Made by a program: the position numbers and the translations under genes. This document shows positions 43,909-43,929 of a stretch of 43,929 nt of DNA, in pieces (position 1 is the stretch's first letter; each line of letters opens with the position of its first letter). The notes under the pieces are model-generated. The model saw nothing but the letters and a program-made list of their open reading frames with translations, was not told where the DNA came from and did no database searches. This DNA is from Perkinsus olseni (taxonomy: Eukaryota > Perkinsozoa > Perkinsida), in contig JABANN010000279.1 of NCBI GenBank assembly GCA_013115125.1, positions 1-43,929 of the forward strand, written 5' to 3'.

Positions 43909-43929
43909 TTAGTCGGCACGCGAGATGCA

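Noticed and set aside
1-43929. Transposons, viral-type elements, CRISPR or toxin genes
   Set aside because: I found no transposase, reverse transcriptase, capsid-type or terminal-repeat signal, and no regularly spaced repeat array of that kind.

Overview
The window is nuclear DNA of a compact, intron-rich protist. Almost every gene can be resolved into short exons separated by GT-AG introns, mostly 39-60 nt and a few up to about 160 nt. Gene content is purely eukaryotic: PCNA, eIF2-beta, a mitochondrial ribosomal protein, a proteasome chaperone, THO complex, PRMT5, a kinesin and an initiator tRNA. Intron style, codon use and the mix of conserved and orphan genes make an alveolate close to Perkinsus my best guess. 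That is inference; no marker in the window proves it.

Layout. Genes form strand blocks. (1) 922-2615, minus: a small unknown gene and PCNA. (2) 2934-3684, plus: eIF2-beta. (3) 4572-11699, minus: an RWA/CASD1-like O-acetylation membrane protein, CYB5D1, a drug/metabolite-type transporter, a Cid1-family nucleotidyltransferase and a small type I membrane protein. (4) 12146-29846, plus: mitochondrial uL3, PSMD5, two SGNH-type proteins, an unknown gene, THOC2, a zinc-knuckle protein with an antisense tRNA-iMet in its first intron, gamma-glutamyl phosphate reductase and a 3'-5' exonuclease-domain protein. (5) 30263-43747, minus: two tandem orphan paralogues, a beta-propeller protein, a C-terminal-motor kinesin, a CCCH zinc-finger protein, PRMT5 and the last exon of a gene that runs off the right edge next to a 21-bp minisatellite.

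How the genes relate. Most are housekeeping neighbours with no pathway in common. The exception worth attention is glycan O-acetylation: a membrane-only RWA-like protein (4572-6613) lies in the same window as a type II membrane SGNH protein with GDS and DxxH motifs (15310-17151) and a paralogue of it that has lost both motifs. This is the division of labour seen in plants (RWA plus TBL) rather than the single fused animal CASD1.

Method and limits. Several genes here (PCNA, CYB5D1, the Cid1-like enzyme, uL3m) are invisible as long reading frames. I assembled them by hand from splice sites, reading-frame phase and remembered family sequences. Where the phase closes exactly through every intron I give a residue count. 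Where a junction is uncertain I say so. No database search was run.
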